Shown piece by piece: positions 40,080 to 50,454 of a DNA stretch of 64,000 nt (positions are counted from its first letter, which is position 1; each line of letters opens with the position of its first letter). A model generated the notes under the pieces. It made no database searches. It was not told where the DNA came from and saw nothing but the letters and a program-made list of their open reading frames with translations. The DNA is from Neobacillus endophyticus (lineage in GTDB: Bacteria; Bacillota; Bacilli; Bacillales; Cytobacillaceae). A program made the translations under genes and the position numbers. Location: NCBI RefSeq assembly GCF_013248975.1, contig NZ_JABRWH010000001.1, forward strand, positions 4,732,001-4,796,000, read 5' to 3'.

Positions 40080-42866
40080 TTAAACTAGCTTGATAGAACG
40101 AGATTTAGGATTGATAATGTTTCCGTTGCTATCAATCGTTTGTGGAGTTGCCATGACGCTGTTTTCACGACCATAGAATACTTTCGCATCCACGATGTTA
40201 CCAGATGCATCATATTTTGGATATGGTCCTTCAATTTGGTAAGGTGTTTCAATCGCATAACGAGTGGCACCTTTTTGAGTTAACAGGATACGGTTATCGC
40301 CAGCTACCCATGGAGCATTGATTCGGGCAAAATTCACACCAGAACGGCTACCGAACATGTTTGAAGTGCCCCCGCCTGATAAGCTGCCAAGATCAGGGCT
40401 GTTCAATTTATACCACATAGAAGCATTTTCGATATATTGAGAAGCGTTCAGACTCATAATACCAAGGTTTGGCTTATTGAATCGTGGTGAGCTACCCATT
40501 AATTGAGTTTGCGCTGTGATCAATTGAAGTAGAGTATTGTAATATTTATCAGCATCTACCCCGTTTGGTACAGTGGTTGCCCAACGTACAACGTTTGTTA
40601 CAGCCGAGAAGCTGAATGTTGGAAGGTGAGTTCCATCTACACCAGATGCAGAAGTAAAGTAAACGACTCCGTTTTCAAAATCAACCGCATAAGTGCCTCC
40701 TTGAACGTTTCCATTGGCATCTAGGTAACCCATAGTTAAAGCAGAACCACCTACAGTCACAGTAAACGCATTAGAAGTAACGGTTGATACGCTACCGTTA
40801 GGCTGAATTTGTTTCTTCGTCCGTGGACGTACGATTGGATTAGATCCTGCAGTTGCATCTGCCCCAGCTCTTAAATTGTATTTATAAGCAACGTTTGTGC
40901 CGTTAGAAACTGCTGTAATATTCCCCACTGCAGAACCTACACCTGATGCGACTTCGCTTGCAACCACATTCGGTTGATATTCATCAGAGGCCATGACCAT
41001 TTCAAGGTAAGCTAGGTTATCCAACTTACGGCGTTTGTCAAAAGAGATATGGTAAATACCGCGAGTGATTGGATCGTATTTAGCTGGACCTGATTTCAAT
41101 GTATTCACAACATCAGTTGTTAAGCTGATCGCATTTCGTCTCCAAGATGGATTGAAAGACAACCATGCTAGGTTGATTTGGCTCTCCGGAATGCCGGCGC
41201 CTTCGCCTACTAGAAGATCAAATTGTCCGGATGCAGGATTCATTGTGGCTGCAGAAGTGAAAGTTTCCACCGGCCAACGTACTTCCGAACCTTCGAATGT
41301 TTCAGCAGCCAAGAATTGAAGGGATTCAACATCTTGGAAAGACTGAATCAATAAAGCTTGTTGGATGGTTGGTTGGTTCAATAATTGAGCAGTCGTAACG
41401 GATACACTGTCAGTTGCCACCATAGAATCAACCATAGCAGCTGAGTCTTTCATAGCTTCATATCCAACTTGCTTTTCGAATTTACCGATGATTTCATCAA
41501 TGAATTTTTTGTTATGTTTACGGATGGAAGCATCATGAGAATGACCGAACTCTTCACCCATTCTATCTAAAGAATCTAGAAGCTCGTGCACTTGACGGTT
41601 CCAAGGTTTTTCCTCTTTGCCTACTTCAAATCTCACTTGTCCACCTTCTCCCTCGTTAGTTCCGTCAAAACCCATGTTATCAAGGTTAGCATTGGTTGAT
41701 TTTTTGCTGTAAACATTCACCATGCTATCGATCATAACCTCAGCTTGATTTTTATCTGTAATTTCTTTAATGGAATCAGCCATAAGCGTAATCACTTCAT
41801 CTGGAAGTTTGGCTTTTAATGCTTCAAACTTAGCATCAGTAAAGGCTTTTACTTCCGCTTTAGCATTTGCCTCTGCCGCTGCTTTTGCTTCTGCGTCTGC
41901 TTGAGCTTGTGCAGCATCAAGAGCAGGTTTTGCAACTGCTTCCGCTTGAGCTTTGATTAATTCTTTAAATTCAGGACTATCTTGCATGGCTTTTAGAATA
42001 TCTTCAAACTTCATTTCTTCCACTCCTTTTTCTTTTTCATCTGTTACTGCATTGGGATCTACTGTTTTAACCATGTTTTGCTTATACTCACGGGCCAGAG
42101 AAAATCCGTCCCAGTCAGGATCATTCGGTAATTTACGAAGGCTTTGGCTTGCTACTACGCTTGTTCGGTAACTTTCTTCCGGAATGTACACTTCTTTACA
42201 GGATTCACAGGAATAAAAATCTAAATCATTATCCCCATCAGGGTCCTGCGGTGTTAAGGTGGTCCCACATGTCGGGCAATTCGGAACAGTGATCTGTACA
42301 TCATCAGCCAGCACCTCCGCGACTTGGGAATCAGTAAGTACCTCAATAACTTCACATCCTGGTGTAGCTGGATTCATCACCACGTCATAAGATTGAATAT
42401 CCAGCTTTGTAGCGACATCTACCATCACGCCATTAATTTGTTTTCTTACACTGTCACCAAGAGCCCGCATAGAAATACCAACTGGCACACCTGCATCGAT
42501 GAGAGCTTTCAGGTCTCTTCCTTTTGCTGTGTCTAAGATTTCGGCATCTACAAAGACTGTGCCATCCTGCTTGAATTGCTTGTAAATCTTAATGACCGAA
42601 TTATCAATTTGGGTATCAAACACCACTTGACCTTGTTTCCCCATAAAATGCCGAGGGTGTGGCGATTCCCCAACCATCCGACCTTGTTCAACTAATGAAT
42701 TGGAACGTTCAATTGCGTCATCCATTACAGGATCTGGATAAAGACGATTATTTGTGTTTACCACATTGGATTGTGTTGCTTTAAAACGCACCCGCGTTTT
42801 TCCATCTTCTTTAGAATCTAGCAGGACGGGACGTTCCAAAAGCATATCCGTAAAAACGTTTGGCAT
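40080..42866 (-). CDS. Prohead protease - major capsid fusion protein
   Basis: A 928-residue protein combining several head functions. Residues 1-190 resemble a T4 gp21/prohead-type protease (KATQSNVVNTNNRLYPDPV, then VGESPHP and GVPVGISMRALG). At about 193-225 two CxxC pairs (CPTCGTT, CESCKEV) form a zinc-ribbon insertion. Residues about 270-390 are an Ala/Glu/Lys coiled coil that could act as scaffold. Residues about 400-928 form an HK97-fold capsid protein with segments like FEGSEVRWPVETFTSA. Normally these are two or three genes; here they are one polypeptide, which must be cleaved after assembly. A strong AAAGGAGAGG precedes the ATG. Confidence 0.85.
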   Translation of the reverse strand: MPNVFTDMLLERPVLLDSKEDGKTRVRFKATQSNVVNTNNRLYPDPVMDDAIERSNSLVEQGRMVGESPHPRHFMGKQGQVVFDTQIDNSVIKIYKQFKQDGTVFVDAEILDTAKGRDLKALIDAGVPVGISMRALGDSVRKQINGVMVDVATKLDIQSYDVVMNPATPGCEVIEVLTDSQVAEVLADDVQITVPNCPTCGTTLTPQDPDGDNDLDFYSCESCKEVYIPEESYRTSVVASQSLRKLPNDPDWDGFSLAREYKQNMVKTVDPNAVTDEKEKGVEEMKFEDILKAMQDSPEFKELIKAQAEAVAKPALDAAQAQADAEAKAAAEANAKAEVKAFTDAKFEALKAKLPDEVITLMADSIKEITDKNQAEVMIDSMVNVYSKKSTNANLDNMGFDGTNEGEGGQVRFEVGKEEKPWNRQVHELLDSLDRMGEEFGHSHDASIRKHNKKFIDEIIGKFEKQVGYEAMKDSAAMVDSMVATDSVSVTTAQLLNQPTIQQALLIQSFQDVESLQFLAAETFEGSEVRWPVETFTSAATMNPASGQFDLLVGEGAGIPESQINLAWLSFNPSWRRNAISLTTDVVNTLKSGPAKYDPITRGIYHISFDKRRKLDNLAYLEMVMASDEYQPNVVASEVASGVGSAVGNITAVSNGTNVAYKYNLRAGADATAGSNPIVRPRTKKQIQPNGSVSTVTSNAFTVTVGGSALTMGYLDANGNVQGGTYAVDFENGVVYFTSASGVDGTHLPTFSFSAVTNVVRWATTVPNGVDADKYYNTLLQLITAQTQLMGSSPRFNKPNLGIMSLNASQYIENASMWYKLNSPDLGSLSGGGTSNMFGSRSGVNFARINAPWVAGDNRILLTQKGATRYAIETPYQIEGPYPKYDASGNIVDAKVFYGRENSVMATPQTIDSNGNIINPKSRSIKLV

Positions 42867-42928
42867 AATTCCTCTCCTTTCTTTGAAACCATATAAAAAA
42901 GGCGATGCTATTCCATAAGCACCACCTC

Positions 42929-43159
42929 CTATAAAAGCCTAATGATTGATTTTGCAGGAATGTATTCTACATTTGCTAATGGGATAATTTCGCCTTCTTC
43001 AACTTCAGGGAAGCTATCCCCTTTCAACACTAAACCCACAACATATTCATTTTGATTAACATATACTTTTTTTACATCAACATTTTTATCAATATTAAGT
43101 AAAGCAAGTATGGCTTCACCCGTAATTTCGATCCTACAAAGTTTTTCAGGCAAGAGCAT
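42929..43159 (-). CDS. Small phage protein of unknown function
   Basis: A protein of about 76 residues between the capsid fusion and the portal genes. A GGGGGTGATG site allows ATG at 43159 or TTG at 43153. It looks like a small beta-rich protein (CRIEITGEAILALLNIDKNV). Head-related by location, otherwise unassigned. Confidence 0.6.
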   Translation of the reverse strand: MLLPEKLCRIEITGEAILALLNIDKNVDVKKVYVNQNEYVVGLVLKGDSFPEVEEGEIIPLANVEYIPAKSIIRLL

Positions 43160-43165
43160 CACCCC

Positions 43166-43615
43166 CTATAATTGAACTTTTCTTTTATATTCGTAGAACT
43201 CGTTTGAGATATTATCAAAAATACTTTCGACTTGCTGACGTTCTTCAATTGCCAATGGATACTTCTCGACAATATCAATTAATACCTTGGTATAATCCAA
43301 AAGCATTTGAAATACTTCTGTATCTTTCACAGAAATAGTCATATTTAACTTTGATGTTTTATTCGCATCATTTACTTTTTCGTAAGTCTTTTCAAAGATA
43401 TCAGGCTTACATGGGTAAAATTCACCGTTTACACCTTTGATGATGTAATCTCCCTGTGAAATCTGCATATTCCCTTCAAGTGTTTTTATCCAATGCACCG
43501 TTTCAGGCCAATTAGAAACAAGGCTGTCACCAACAAATTCTTTTATTTTTTTAACGTTAAAACCATTGAATTGTATGGCTTCAACGACAACAGGCTTTTT
43601 ACGATATTTAGCCAT
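43166..43615 (-). CDS. Phage protein with [16 protein letters not shown] signature
   Basis: A 149-residue protein. The start ATG at 43615 follows TAGGTGAAAAA; one at 43633 overlaps the portal gene. The first half ([18 protein letters not shown] and [17 protein letters not shown]) is a widespread but uncharacterised phage domain. The second half is a coiled-coil-like helix. Its place next to the portal hints at a structural or decoration role. Confidence 0.7.
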   Translation of the reverse strand: MAKYRKKPVVVEAIQFNGFNVKKIKEFVGDSLVSNWPETVHWIKTLEGNMQISQGDYIIKGVNGEFYPCKPDIFEKTYEKVNDANKTSKLNMTISVKDTEVFQMLLDYTKVLIDIVEKYPLAIEERQQVESIFDNISNEFYEYKRKVQL

Positions 43616-43629
43616 TTTTTCACCTACTT

Positions 43630-45912
43630 TCAATCAGCACTTGAAATTGTGCACCTGCAGTTCGGGTGCGAAGGTACTGCCGGCGCATCTGCAATGTTGA
43701 ACACTTTATCGTTGTTACTAGCACATTTAGGACAAGTTCTGTTATCCATGACCGCCATATAACGAACCTGCGTCACACCGGCTTGGGTATAGGCATCGAG
43801 CGATGATTGGTTGTATGCCATACTTATTTCTGTTCTCGATATCATTTCAGCCCGCCAATCAGGAATATCCATTACAGACTGAATTCGCTCCATCATTTGA
43901 GAAGTGCTTTCTCCATTCGTATACGCTTCGGATAACTGCTTACCCAGCATCTGACGAGTGGTTTCCTCAATACCTTTGATTCGTGTACCTGCATTCTGTT
44001 CTAAATCCTCTTTTACACCCGAATGCACAAAATCAAAGCTAATGCCCACTCCTGGCTGTTTAGCTGCTTCAGCAAAAGCAAATAATCCTGCCGCGTTATA
44101 AGCGTTGATGATGCTGTTTTGGAACGAGTAAGTGTTATCATCCTCAACCGTCCGCCAAGCTTCATCAAAGGCTTTTAGAATCTTTTGATCCACTAAGGTA
44201 TGGATGTTGACCTTCTTTTTGTCATCAGTCAAACAATGAGAACAAGTACAGCCCTCATCCTTATGTTCCAGCGCAATAGTCAATTCATTAAGATAAATCG
44301 GTGTCACGCTGTCATGGATCGGTCTTAGCTTTTCAATCTCTTTAAGTTTCGCCTCCAAACCATCCTTTTTCATTTGCTTAAAAACCGCTTTGAAAAAAGA
44401 GCGAATATCATTGGCGAGGGACTTTTCTATTTGCCCGATTTTTTTGGAGTGTAGAGGATTGGCTTTTGTTTTACTGTCTGTTGTTGCTTTACCAGGTCCT
44501 GTCATGGTAGAGCGATTGGTGTTAGTGGTCGTTGGCTTAACTGGATTAATAGCAGTCGCTTCGATTGCTTGCTCTTTTTTCGCTTCATCCATTTCCTCTT
44601 TGATGGCTTCAATCTCCGCATCGATGGCTTCTTGATTTTCTAAGCCGATATCACGGCCCATATACTCAAGTGCAAATCTTCTCGATACCAATGGATCCGG
44701 TTGAGAAGAACGTAATTTAATCATACGGTCCACTTTCTTATCCACTGTATCTTCGCCATTTTCAGACCATAAGAAGTTCAAATCTACTAAACTAGGATCA
44801 ATGCCATTGAGGTTTAATTCTAGCTCGAATAAGGCACGTAAGCCACTGAATGGGCTATCATCACCGTACTCCAGTAAATCCCTTAACTCTTGCGTATCCT
44901 CTTCAAACTGTTTCTTTTGGTCCTCCACAATGTCACGGTTTACGTTTTTACCGAAACCTAACAAATGGAGAGGAACGCCTGTGCCGATCATATATATTTC
45001 CTGCAAATGTTCAACGTCCTTGATATGGTCTAAATGGGCATCGCCGTTTAAATCTTTGATGTCCGTTAATCCATTACCAAAGAAATCGGTTGTAGCAGCC
45101 GCAACTTTCGGATTGTCCAGCTTATTTTCTTCTTTATAAGTCTTAACATCTGACCATTCACCAGGATTGTCTTTTGTCCCTACGCTATGTAAGCGCCTTG
45201 GCACTGCTCTCGTCCGTCTTCTAACAACCAAATCCTCTTCTGTCATGGTTAGTTTTTTCCAAAACGAAAGACATGTCATGTACTTAGAATTTCCGTACAA
45301 CTGGCCTGCCTCATGATCATGGCGTATATGGTTAATGGAGTACAAAGGGAAATGTGTTAGTATTTCCCTTGATATCGGGTCAATCTGGCGGAATGCATCC
45401 TTTATATCTGTGAATCGTCCTGTAATATCTTCGTTCCGTTGCATCGTTATAGCCGGAAGGTTTTTAACATCTTGAATCCTCATTTTGGATAAGTCGATGA
45501 TCGGGTTTAGATACAACTCACCATCTTTCAGCAAAGAACGGGTCCAAGGAAGTAACTTGGAATTAAGCTGTACCCTTTTCAAGAAATCATCCAATATTTC
45601 CTGCGCTATTTGTTCTAATTTCTCGCTCACAACCGATGAAACCTTAACCGATAATCCTCTTCGAACGGTAGTCCTTGCGAAAACATGATTAGCTCGTTTT
45701 AAACGAGTGTCAGCCTTCATCATTTGGTCAATATCCTGTAAAAGATAGACTTTTTCCCAGTTTAAGCGGAATACATCATAATCAAAGAGTGTAGGAGATG
45801 TTTTGGAAACATTCCCGTGGTCAGTGTGATTATTTGACTTATTGGCCCCTTCTGGAAGCCAGTTAATGAAGGTGGTTAGGATGTTTCGAATCCCGTTTGC
45901 GAATTTTCCCAT
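43630..45912 (-). CDS. Portal protein fused to MuF (SPP1 gp7-like) head protein
   Basis: A 760-residue protein. Residues about 1-430 match a portal ([40 protein letters not shown]), the dodecameric ring for DNA passage. Residues about 445-510 are a charged linker. The last 180 residues are a MuF/SPP1 gp7-like head morphogenesis domain with [14 protein letters not shown] and the zinc-like NRTCPKC/SHPNCRC cysteines. Usually portal and MuF are neighbouring separate genes. AAAGGAGG precedes the ATG. Confidence 0.88.
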   Translation of the reverse strand: MGKFANGIRNILTTFINWLPEGANKSNNHTDHGNVSKTSPTLFDYDVFRLNWEKVYLLQDIDQMMKADTRLKRANHVFARTTVRRGLSVKVSSVVSEKLEQIAQEILDDFLKRVQLNSKLLPWTRSLLKDGELYLNPIIDLSKMRIQDVKNLPAITMQRNEDITGRFTDIKDAFRQIDPISREILTHFPLYSINHIRHDHEAGQLYGNSKYMTCLSFWKKLTMTEEDLVVRRRTRAVPRRLHSVGTKDNPGEWSDVKTYKEENKLDNPKVAAATTDFFGNGLTDIKDLNGDAHLDHIKDVEHLQEIYMIGTGVPLHLLGFGKNVNRDIVEDQKKQFEEDTQELRDLLEYGDDSPFSGLRALFELELNLNGIDPSLVDLNFLWSENGEDTVDKKVDRMIKLRSSQPDPLVSRRFALEYMGRDIGLENQEAIDAEIEAIKEEMDEAKKEQAIEATAINPVKPTTTNTNRSTMTGPGKATTDSKTKANPLHSKKIGQIEKSLANDIRSFFKAVFKQMKKDGLEAKLKEIEKLRPIHDSVTPIYLNELTIALEHKDEGCTCSHCLTDDKKKVNIHTLVDQKILKAFDEAWRTVEDDNTYSFQNSIINAYNAAGLFAFAEAAKQPGVGISFDFVHSGVKEDLEQNAGTRIKGIEETTRQMLGKQLSEAYTNGESTSQMMERIQSVMDIPDWRAEMISRTEISMAYNQSSLDAYTQAGVTQVRYMAVMDNRTCPKCASNNDKVFNIADAPAVPSHPNCRCTISSAD

Positions 45913-46081
45913 GGCGAACCTCCTTTCGAATGAATATAGACAAATAAATATTCAACATAAGTTCGTAAAATAAAATTTTGGTGTAATTAAACAATAATTA
46001 ATTTATTGATTTATCAATGTTTGTTCAGTTATTTCCACATTTTAAAATACAAAAAATATACATTGCTATTTTGGCACGCTT

Positions 46082-46103
46082 TAATCACTTGTAGAAGTGA
46101 TTA
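46082..46103. other. Short hairpin in an AT-rich gap before the portal gene
   Basis: TAATCACTT (46082-46090) pairs with AAGTGATTA (46095-46103). It overlaps the stop codon of the upstream 91-residue gene but lacks a U run. The rest of 45,913-46,100 is AT-rich, holds no gene I can support and probably carries regulatory sequence for the portal mRNA. Confidence 0.45.
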
Positions 46104-46376
46104 TTTCCCAGAATCCATGCATACTTTTGGCATTGGACGCTTAATCGATTGATGAAGGAGATATTTAATACGATCTTCAATAAATTCTTCTGTTGTTTTA
46201 CCTGATTGGTTATTGATATTCACAGTAATTGTGTCTGGACTGAACATCCCTAACTCTTTTTCGATTTCCTCACAAACCCTCATTTTCCTTTTGGTTAGTG
46301 CAGCTTCTGTATCCATTTGTACCATTACACCATTTAATAAATGGAAATACGCAAATAAACCTTCTAACCTCTCCAC
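46101..46376 (-). CDS. Small phage head-region protein
   Basis: A 91-residue helical, charged protein (GTG start at 46376). Segments ALTKRKMRVCEEIEKELGMF and TTEEFIEDRIKYLLHQS look like two helices. It follows the large terminase gene by 15 bp. No family recognised; possibly a packaging accessory protein. Confidence 0.6.
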   Translation of the reverse strand: MERLEGLFAYFHLLNGVMVQMDTEAALTKRKMRVCEEIEKELGMFSPDTITVNINNQSGKTTEEFIEDRIKYLLHQSIKRPMPKVCMDSGK

Positions 46377-46391
46377 TATTTCAACCCCGTT

Positions 46392-47714
46392 CTATAAATT
46401 ATCAAAATAACTACCACTCATAATGTCATCGTAAGTTGTAATGACTGGCTCAGATGTAACCACATCTTTATTTAGTTCTAATTCGTTATAAATTCCGTAC
46501 CTAAGTGCATCGAGGCTGTGATCATTCTCTTTCAAAGGCTTGTCCTCGCCTCGTTTAGCTGCTTTTTCATCCCAAACATAAGAGGCGAATTCTTTCCTTG
46601 TATTCATGCAACTTTCATGGACAAATAGTTGATTGTTGCTTAAACGTTTCGCGACTGACCGAATGCCGTTTAAAACATCATTGTCTGCCTTTCGCACCTT
46701 GATAATGTTTCTTTTTTGTATCTCAGCAATGAACGAGGAAGCTGACGGATCCACATACATATGCTTGGCTTTTGTATCCTTCAAAAACTTTTCGAGATCG
46801 TCAGCATATTGACTGTCTGTTTTTTGAATCCCTTTGTTACGACCGTCATAGTAATACTCTTTGACGATGTAAACCGTTTCTCCTTTTCTTCCCAATAAAA
46901 GAAACACGCAAGGATTTTGCGTGCCATAGTCACATGTAACATAATAGTAATCGCATTCCGGAATGGTTTGAACTACATGAGGATCATCACGGAACATGTC
47001 ATAAATGATACCTTCTGCAAGCACCCAAAGCCCTAAAATAAATCGTTGGTAGAAAACTCCGCTGTACATCCGCTTGTATCGGTCTTTTACTCTTTCCGAC
47101 AATGATAAGTTGTCATCCATTGTAAAATGCAGCTGAGTAAGCTTCTTTTCTTTCAGCTTGTCTAGATATTCAAGTTTAAACCAATGATAAGGACCTTCTG
47201 GGTTACAGTTAAACCAAAACTTCGCGCCTTCCACTGAACAACGGGCAGTAGCTTGGTTCACGAATGATTGAGGCATTAAAGCTACCTCATCGAAAAACAT
47301 TCCCGCCAGTGTAATACCTTGGATAAGGTCCTGTGAGGATTCATCTCTTCCACCAAAGATATAAATATAATTGGTGGTGCCTTTATAGGAAATAGTCAGG
47401 AAATTATCTGCACGATGGTCTTTTACTCTATATCCGCGAGACTTTAGCATCCGCTTCAACGGAGTCAAAACATTCCGCCTGAATGAACCAATGGTTTTCC
47501 CAGACATGCCGAGATTTTCGTCTTTGAACGTTTCCATGGCCCACATGATATAGGAAAGGGACATCACGACGGTCTTTCCTGCACGAACCGAACCATCGCA
47601 TATAATGCCATCTTTATCTTTAACTGGTGAACCATCACGCCACCAGGTTAAGACTTGCATTTGTTTTTTAGAAAATGGTTGAAAAGTAAATGGGGCCGGT
47701 TTAAGCTTTGTCAT
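46392..47714 (-). CDS. Terminase large subunit
   Basis: A 440-residue motor that pumps DNA into proheads and cuts concatemers. The ATPase has Walker A-like [14 protein letters not shown] near residue 50 and Walker B-like [11 protein letters not shown] near 145. The nuclease half has the expected acidic residues in [15 protein letters not shown] and [10 protein letters not shown] and in the late [15 protein letters not shown]. It resembles PBSX XtmB-type terminases. An in-frame start at 47741 is possible; ATG at 47714 gives less overlap with the small subunit. Confidence 0.94.
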   Translation of the reverse strand: MTKLKPAPFTFQPFSKKQMQVLTWWRDGSPVKDKDGIICDGSVRAGKTVVMSLSYIMWAMETFKDENLGMSGKTIGSFRRNVLTPLKRMLKSRGYRVKDHRADNFLTISYKGTTNYIYIFGGRDESSQDLIQGITLAGMFFDEVALMPQSFVNQATARCSVEGAKFWFNCNPEGPYHWFKLEYLDKLKEKKLTQLHFTMDDNLSLSERVKDRYKRMYSGVFYQRFILGLWVLAEGIIYDMFRDDPHVVQTIPECDYYYVTCDYGTQNPCVFLLLGRKGETVYIVKEYYYDGRNKGIQKTDSQYADDLEKFLKDTKAKHMYVDPSASSFIAEIQKRNIIKVRKADNDVLNGIRSVAKRLSNNQLFVHESCMNTRKEFASYVWDEKAAKRGEDKPLKENDHSLDALRYGIYNELELNKDVVTSEPVITTYDDIMSGSYFDNL

Positions 47715-48459
47715 CTCCCCACACCTCGCTAACCTTTCCATTTAAAGCATCTAGGAAGCCATCGTCTTCAAATTCTTCCTCTGGATCACCTTTAACGCGA
47801 GCAATTTCAGCTTTTGTCTTTTCGATACCCATTTGCATTTGCTCCAGCTTCAATCGACGCTCATCATCTTCATGCGCCAATTCGTTAAACTGTTTTATTA
47901 GGCTTCTTAATTCGCTCATGGCTCTTGATTGAGCGTTAAGGAAAGTAGCATGTTTATCCCAAGCAAACTGGATTTCATACTCCGTTTCTTCACCATTCAT
48001 GCTGGACTTTTCTTTTTTGATTTCTCTAGTCATATCATCCTGATCTCGAACAAACATGATCTGTTGCGCTCGGATGATGGCAGCATATTGAATTTGAATC
48101 TGATCCCAGATTAAATCTGCCGTGGAACGCTCATTCATACTCTCCATGATTTCTAATGTTTCAGCAGGAAGGAACTTGGCAAAGAAACCGTGCTTCACAG
48201 CGGCTTGGTTTCGTTTTGTAAACTTCTTAACCGGATTAGGGTTCCCGCCTCTATTTATTGGCTTTTTGGAGGTTGCATCCTTTTGTATAGTTGCAACTTT
48301 TTTATTTTTGGTTGCATCCTTTTTCGGTGAACCTCTAGACCATCCCTCACGACTTTTCCGGCTTTTTAATGTGCCAATTTTTACATCATACTTTTCAGCA
48401 AGTGCATTTAATGTAATGTCAGAGGATTCATATTCTTTTCTTATTTCATCCCAATTCAC
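47701..48459 (-). CDS. Terminase small subunit (YqaS-like)
   Basis: A 252-residue DNA-recognition subunit. The first 50 residues carry a helix-turn-helix ([21 protein letters not shown]), then a Lys-rich linker with [21 protein letters not shown], a YqaS-type signature, then long helices for oligomerisation. GTG at 48459 with GAGGTG at proper distance is preferred over ATG at 48486. It overlaps the large subunit by 14 bp, implying coupled translation. Confidence 0.88.
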   Translation of the reverse strand: MNWDEIRKEYESSDITLNALAEKYDVKIGTLKSRKSREGWSRGSPKKDATKNKKVATIQKDATSKKPINRGGNPNPVKKFTKRNQAAVKHGFFAKFLPAETLEIMESMNERSTADLIWDQIQIQYAAIIRAQQIMFVRDQDDMTREIKKEKSSMNGEETEYEIQFAWDKHATFLNAQSRAMSELRSLIKQFNELAHEDDERRLKLEQMQMGIEKTKAEIARVKGDPEEEFEDDGFLDALNGKVSEVWGDDKA

Positions 48460-48501
48460 TACATGCACCTCGCCTCCTAAAAGCACCTTTAAAAACGCTT
48501 A

Positions 48502-48633
48502 TTAATACCCAATCTCTAACGCAAATACACCTAGAAATAATTCAATATATCTTTCATCAGTATTCAAATTAATTCCAACCATAAACGCCGAACTTGCTTT
48601 CGTCCACATAACATAACCTGCGATGTATTTCAT
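48502..48633 (-). CDS. Small phage protein (43 aa)
   Basis: A 43-residue ORF upstream of the small terminase gene. Its ATG overlaps the stop of the 50-residue gene as ATGA, so it is likely co-translated. The sequence (MKYIAGYVMWTKASSAFM, then ERYIELFLG) is short and aromatic with no recognised family. Confidence 0.55.
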   Translation of the reverse strand: MKYIAGYVMWTKASSAFMVGINLNTDERYIELFLGVFALEIGY

Positions 48634-48782
48634 TTTCTTCTCAACGCCCCATTATGACGTGTGTAAACATCGCGGTGAATCCCCATCAAGTCCTCTAAAT
48701 CTTTTCTACTAAGTTTCGATTCACTCACTTTTACCGCTCTTTTCTTAGGTGACTTACTTTGCTGTTTGTTTTTCTCTTCCAT
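48630..48782 (-). CDS. Small basic phage protein (50 aa)
   Basis: A 50-residue Lys/Arg-rich protein behind GAGGTGATGACTT. The ending LEDLMGIHRDVYTRHNGALR is a motif I have seen in small phage proteins encoded near terminase or late regulators, function unknown. Overlaps the next gene by 4 bp. Confidence 0.6.
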   Translation of the reverse strand: MEEKNKQQSKSPKKRAVKVSESKLSRKDLEDLMGIHRDVYTRHNGALRRK

Positions 48783-48892
48783 AAGTCATCACCTCTATCA
48801 TATTCACTCTAAACTACGCCCATACTTTAAGGAAGGTTGCGACCCTTGCGGCGTGACTTAAAGGCTTACTGGACACAGTTTGCAATGAACAC

Positions 48893-48919
48893 AAAAAAAG
48901 CACTCTTTAAAGGAGTGCT
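48893..48919 (-). terminator. Terminator after the HNH nuclease gene
   Basis: AGCACTC (48899-48905) pairs with GAGTGCT (48913-48919), with seven U following on the minus strand. It overlaps the end of the HNH gene. Confidence 0.88.
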
Positions 48920-49479
48920 AGTTGCTGTATCTTATCTTTATAACCAAGATATTTCAAAATCTTTTTTTCTTGTTTTTTGGAATAAAAATATCTCAATGGA
49001 TACCAAATAAAAAAATCCCTATTGAGTTTACTTATATTGCAACTAATACAAGAAGGTAAAATGTTATACTTTGAAGTTTCTCCACCTTTGGATACTGGGA
49101 TAAAATGATCTTTCGTCAATTTATCTGCTGCTTTTTGACAATATGCACATTTATGCGAAAAATAATTTAGGCAACTTTCCCAATCTTTGTCCGAAAAAAC
49201 ATCTGGTTTTGAAGCCTTTAATTTTTCGTTTAATTCTTCAATTAATTTCAAATTGGGGTTTTTTCTTTTTTTAGCTTTATATTTTTTGTCACGAATCTTA
49301 ATTATTTCTTTATGTGTAGCTCTATATTTAGCAGCATAAATATTTTTGCAATTCTTGCACATGCCATAAAAACCATCGGGTGACCTTTTGTTTATACTGA
49401 AAAAATCATTAGTTAATGGCAGTTTCTTAAAACAAGTATTGCATATTTTCTTTTTCACTTTAGATGTGCTATTATTCAA
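48907..49479 (-). CDS. HNH endonuclease near the terminase genes
   Basis: A 190-residue nuclease. An N-terminal zinc ribbon (CNTCFKKLP, CKNCKNIYAA) precedes a basic linker and an HNH core: CAYCQKAADKLTKDHFIPVS, with later CISCNISK and NRD. The fold resembles both free-standing homing nucleases and the HNH partners of terminase found beside cos sites in many phages. It is isolated by terminators on both sides, which favours a homing insertion. Confidence 0.85.
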   Translation of the reverse strand: MNNSTSKVKKKICNTCFKKLPLTNDFFSINKRSPDGFYGMCKNCKNIYAAKYRATHKEIIKIRDKKYKAKKRKNPNLKLIEELNEKLKASKPDVFSDKDWESCLNYFSHKCAYCQKAADKLTKDHFIPVSKGGETSKYNILPSCISCNISKLNRDFFIWYPLRYFYSKKQEKKILKYLGYKDKIQQLALL

Positions 49480-49614
49480 TAGTAATCAACTCCTATATAG
49501 TTGGTTTCCATGCTCTTGGGTGTTCCAGCACCGCAAGAGCTTTTCTTATACACATTATACCAAACATCAGTTCTAAAATCCATTAAAAACGTTGATATAT
49601 CAATGTTTTTACAT

Positions 49615-49654
49615 AAAAAAGACAGCACTGTTTCCACCAAAACAGTACCGTCTC
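49615..49654 (-). terminator. Terminator after the ArpU-like regulator
   Basis: An imperfect long stem (AGACAGCACTGTTT from 49620 with AAACAGTACCGTCT to 49653) is followed by U6 on the minus strand. It ends the transcript from the late promoter region near 50.8 kb unless antiterminated. Confidence 0.75.
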
Positions 49655-49689
49655 TTTAATAAGACAACTGAAGATCGAAATATGCTAGA

Positions 49690-49764
49690 TTATCGCAAAT
49701 TCTTGCCAGGAAATGTTTCCGCATTTCCCAAAGAATAGAACCCGCAAGGGTGAAATCCTTCCAC
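49690..49764 (-). CDS. Possible 24-residue peptide gene
   Basis: In the 305-bp gap 49,480-49,784, a GTG at 49764 lies 11 bases after GGGAGG and opens a frame reading EGFHPCGFYSLGNAETFPG. A 7-bp hairpin (GGAAATG/CATTTCC, 49711-49730) lies inside it. The composition is protein-like, but the length is too small for certainty. Apart from this, the terminators and the promoter-like AT-rich stretch near 49.55 kb, I see nothing else in the gap. Confidence 0.3.
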   Translation of the reverse strand: MEGFHPCGFYSLGNAETFPGKNLR

Positions 49765-49784
49765 GCCGATTCCTACCTCCCATT

Positions 49785-50240
49785 TTACACTACAATTTTT
49801 TCGCCGTGCAAAATTTTACTAAAAGTCACATTAGTGTTGAGTTGTGCCTTTATCTCCTGTCTTAGGTTATCGACGAAATTACGTGAAATATCTAAATGAT
49901 CAGCTATTTCTTGTCTTGTCATTCCACTTAACAAACAATCATAAACTATTTTAAGAATCTCCCTGTTTAGAAAATCCCCCGCACTTTCAATTGCAAAAAC
50001 TTTTCTCTGGTACTCTTCTAATCTCTTAAGATTTTTCTGTTCCCTGATATCCATATCTCTTAATTCTTCTTGGCTTTTTCCGGAGCTTCCTTTAGGCAGT
50101 GTAGCTTCTATTCCATATTGAGCAACTCCCCATGAGCGCATTGGAATGGCCTGACCAAAAAGAATCTTTTGCAGCCGTTCAATTTCTCTTTTCATCATAC
50201 GGTAATCACGAATTAACTCATTTATATCAATTAGCTTCAT
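49785..50240 (-). CDS. ArpU/sigma-70 region-4-like late transcription regulator
   Basis: A 151-residue protein with an N-terminal coiled region (DYRMMKREIERLQKI) and a C-terminal helix-turn-helix of sigma region 4 type (LSGMTRQEIADHLDISRNFV). Such ArpU or Xpf-like proteins switch on late genes in Gram-positive phages. It lies at the boundary between early genes and the terminase, as expected. AGGAGG precedes the ATG. Confidence 0.75.
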   Translation of the reverse strand: MKLIDINELIRDYRMMKREIERLQKILFGQAIPMRSWGVAQYGIEATLPKGSSGKSQEELRDMDIREQKNLKRLEEYQRKVFAIESAGDFLNREILKIVYDCLLSGMTRQEIADHLDISRNFVDNLRQEIKAQLNTNVTFSKILHGEKIVV

Positions 50241-50267
50241 CCAATCTGCCTCCTGTTTGATAGCTTA

Positions 50268-50441
50268 TTATCTGTTCCAAATCATCAAACAGCCTACTCC
50301 ATAGTTATACTCTTTCACATCGCTTGCTTTCGCCCATCCACGGGATTCATGATCCAGAATAACTTTCTTTAGATTCCCTTCACTCAGGGCATAAACGATT
50401 TTCTTAAGTTGTTTCGGGTGATCTTGCTTCCAACTCCCCAT
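50268..50441 (-). CDS. Small phage protein (57 aa)
   Basis: A 57-residue protein starting at 50441 behind GAGGTGAAACC. It contains HPKQLKKIVYALSEGNL and a C-terminal GVGCLMIWNR. No family recognised. It is in the run of small genes before the late regulator. Confidence 0.6.
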   Translation of the reverse strand: MGSWKQDHPKQLKKIVYALSEGNLKKVILDHESRGWAKASDVKEYNYGVGCLMIWNR

Positions 50442-50454
50442 GGTTTCACCTCGA

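Noticed and set aside
47929..48505. Plus-strand frames antisense to the small terminase gene
   Set aside because: Shadows of a well-supported minus-strand gene; no ribosome binding sites.
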